Positions 63,348 through 64,000 of a stretch of DNA of 64,000 nucleotides are shown piece by piece. The notes below the pieces were generated by a model. That model saw only the letters and a program-made list of their open reading frames with translations, did not search any database and was not told where the DNA came from. The translations under genes were made by a program, and so were the position numbers. Source of the DNA: Thermococcus piezophilus (GTDB lineage: Archaea > Methanobacteriota_B > Thermococci > Thermococcales > Thermococcaceae); contig NZ_CP015520.1 in assembly GCF_001647085.1 (NCBI RefSeq), forward strand, positions 558,001 to 622,000, given 5' to 3'. The stretch's first letter is position 1. Every line of letters starts with the position of its first letter.

Positions 63348-64000
63348 TCATGTGTTTAAGTGGGCATCAAATTTCCCACTCTTTTCAAAGTTTGCATAAC
63401 CCCTATCGAGCCTCTTGGCAACATACGGACCGTTCTTGCGATAGTCAAACTTACGGTAATACTCCCTCACGCCGACGCCGCTTATGATGAGCATCTTCTT
63501 GACGTCAAACTCCTCGCGGGCTATCCTCTCGGCCTCCGCTAAAAGTTCCCTTCCATAGCCGCGATGCTGCCACTCATACTTCGGCTTCCCACCTATTGGC
63601 ACTAGAGGACCGTAGACATGGAGCTCCCTGACAATGGCCGAAGGACAGCAGTTTATCTCCTTCCGATGGGCTTTTTCGCTCGGAATCCTCAGGCGGAGAA
63701 AGCCTATGAGGATGTCATTCTTCGTGTCCTCGAAGCTGAGGAATATCTCCTTCCCACCGGCTGCGTCGTAGTCCTCTCTTAAGAGCTCGATGTGCTCTAT
63801 TTCAGGCTCTATTCCGAACTTCTGCATCATATGGCCGACTTCCCTAAAGCGAATCTCCCTCGGGCGAATTCCTCTTTTAATCAGCTCGTTGAAGACGAGC
63901 TGTCCAAGATTAGAGTGCTTGACGCCGTCGACGATGAGCTTCGCCGGGATGTCGCGCTGTATGCGCATAACGCGAACCCACTTGGGGAAGAGCTTGTATG
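63348..64000 (-). CDS. elp3: Elp3, C-terminal part (tRNA wobble-uridine modification), cut by window edge
   Basis: The C-terminal 217 or so residues of Elp3 are visible. [30 protein letters not shown] follows the radical SAM region, then a zinc-ligand stretch, and the acetyltransferase (GNAT) domain with [32 protein letters not shown] and the acetyl-CoA loop [21 protein letters not shown]. The end is [19 protein letters not shown]. Archaeal Elp3 alone makes the carboxymethyl group at uridine 34 of tRNA. The radical SAM core lies beyond position 64000. The first in-frame Met at 63968 is internal, not the start. Confidence 0.9.
   Translation of the reverse strand, partial: YKLFPKWVRVMRIQRDIPAKLIVDGVKHSNLGQLVFNELIKRGIRPREIRFREVGHMMQKFGIEPEIEHIELLREDYDAAGGKEIFLSFEDTKNDILIGFLRLRIPSEKAHRKEINCCPSAIVRELHVYGPLVPIGGKPKYEWQHRGYGRELLAEAERIAREEFDVKKMLIISGVGVREYYRKFDYRKNGPYVAKRLDRGYANFEKSGKFDAHLNT

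Overview
The window looks like chromosome of a hyperthermophilic euryarchaeon of the genus Thermococcus. The signs are archaeal primase subunits PriL/PriS, a complete nine-gene A/V-type ATP synthase operon (H-I-K-E-C-F-A-B-D), SecF-SecD in archaeal order, a TrmB-type sugar regulator beside maltodextrin genes, CGP-CTERM and Thr-rich cell-surface proteins, TTTAAA-type TATA boxes, GGTGATG-type ribosome binding sites and an archaeal RNase P RNA. From memory, gene order over roughly 2-39 kb resembles the T. kodakarensis region from the TrmB-like regulator to the oligopeptide transporter; this could not be checked here.

Layout. 1-6.8 kb: a decayed glycogen/maltodextrin island. A piece of an oligopeptide-binding protein gene is fused to a truncated, multiply frameshifted glycogen synthase. 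An intact TrmB-like regulator follows, then a broken cyclomaltodextrinase fused to the 3' end of an amylopullulanase (the maltodextrin-binding and permease genes expected between them are missing), then a frameshifted malK. 6.8-13.4 kb: intact housekeeping genes (UPF0146, phosphohexomutase, MBL hydrolase, OPT transporter, PqqD-like, M20 peptidase). 13.4-16.7 kb: a serpin pseudogene and an AT-rich pair of broken secreted/membrane genes. 16.8-25.8 kb: two RNA methyltransferases (one frameshifted) around a possible C/D box sRNA, a TctA-like membrane protein with an exported partner, a KaiC-like ATPase, DNA primase, a broken EamA transporter and RNase P RNA. 25.9-31.9 kb: surface protein, glutamine synthetase, EamA transporter, NAD synthase. 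31.9-39 kb: oligopeptide ABC transporter. 39.4-41.3 kb: frameshifted dihydroorotase and PyrK. 41.3-45.1 kb: a more AT-rich block (radical SAM protein, membrane protein, TtuA-like ATPase, AlaX). 45-46.6 kb: a soluble chemoreceptor with an ODP-like diiron protein. 46.7-55.4 kb: ATP synthase. 55.5-58.7 kb: TrkA-type RCK protein and SecDF. 58.8-64 kb: SpeD, a second KaiC-like ATPase with an HTH partner, a PUA protein, a YkgJ-family gene split by twelve perfect 19-bp repeats, two related membrane-anchored proteins (one interrupted), and the 3' part of elp3.

Three points stand out. The oligopeptide-binding protein at 36579-39041 appears to be a natural circular permutation of the usual SBP family 5 fold, and the paralogous fragment at 1-678 keeps the ordinary domain order. 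The 19-bp minisatellite at 61681-61908 sits inside a coding sequence. Gene disruptions are strongly clustered: the sugar locus is riddled with them, while about 9 kb of ATP synthase has none. The clustering suggests real decay, although many lesions lie in homopolymers and could be sequencing errors.
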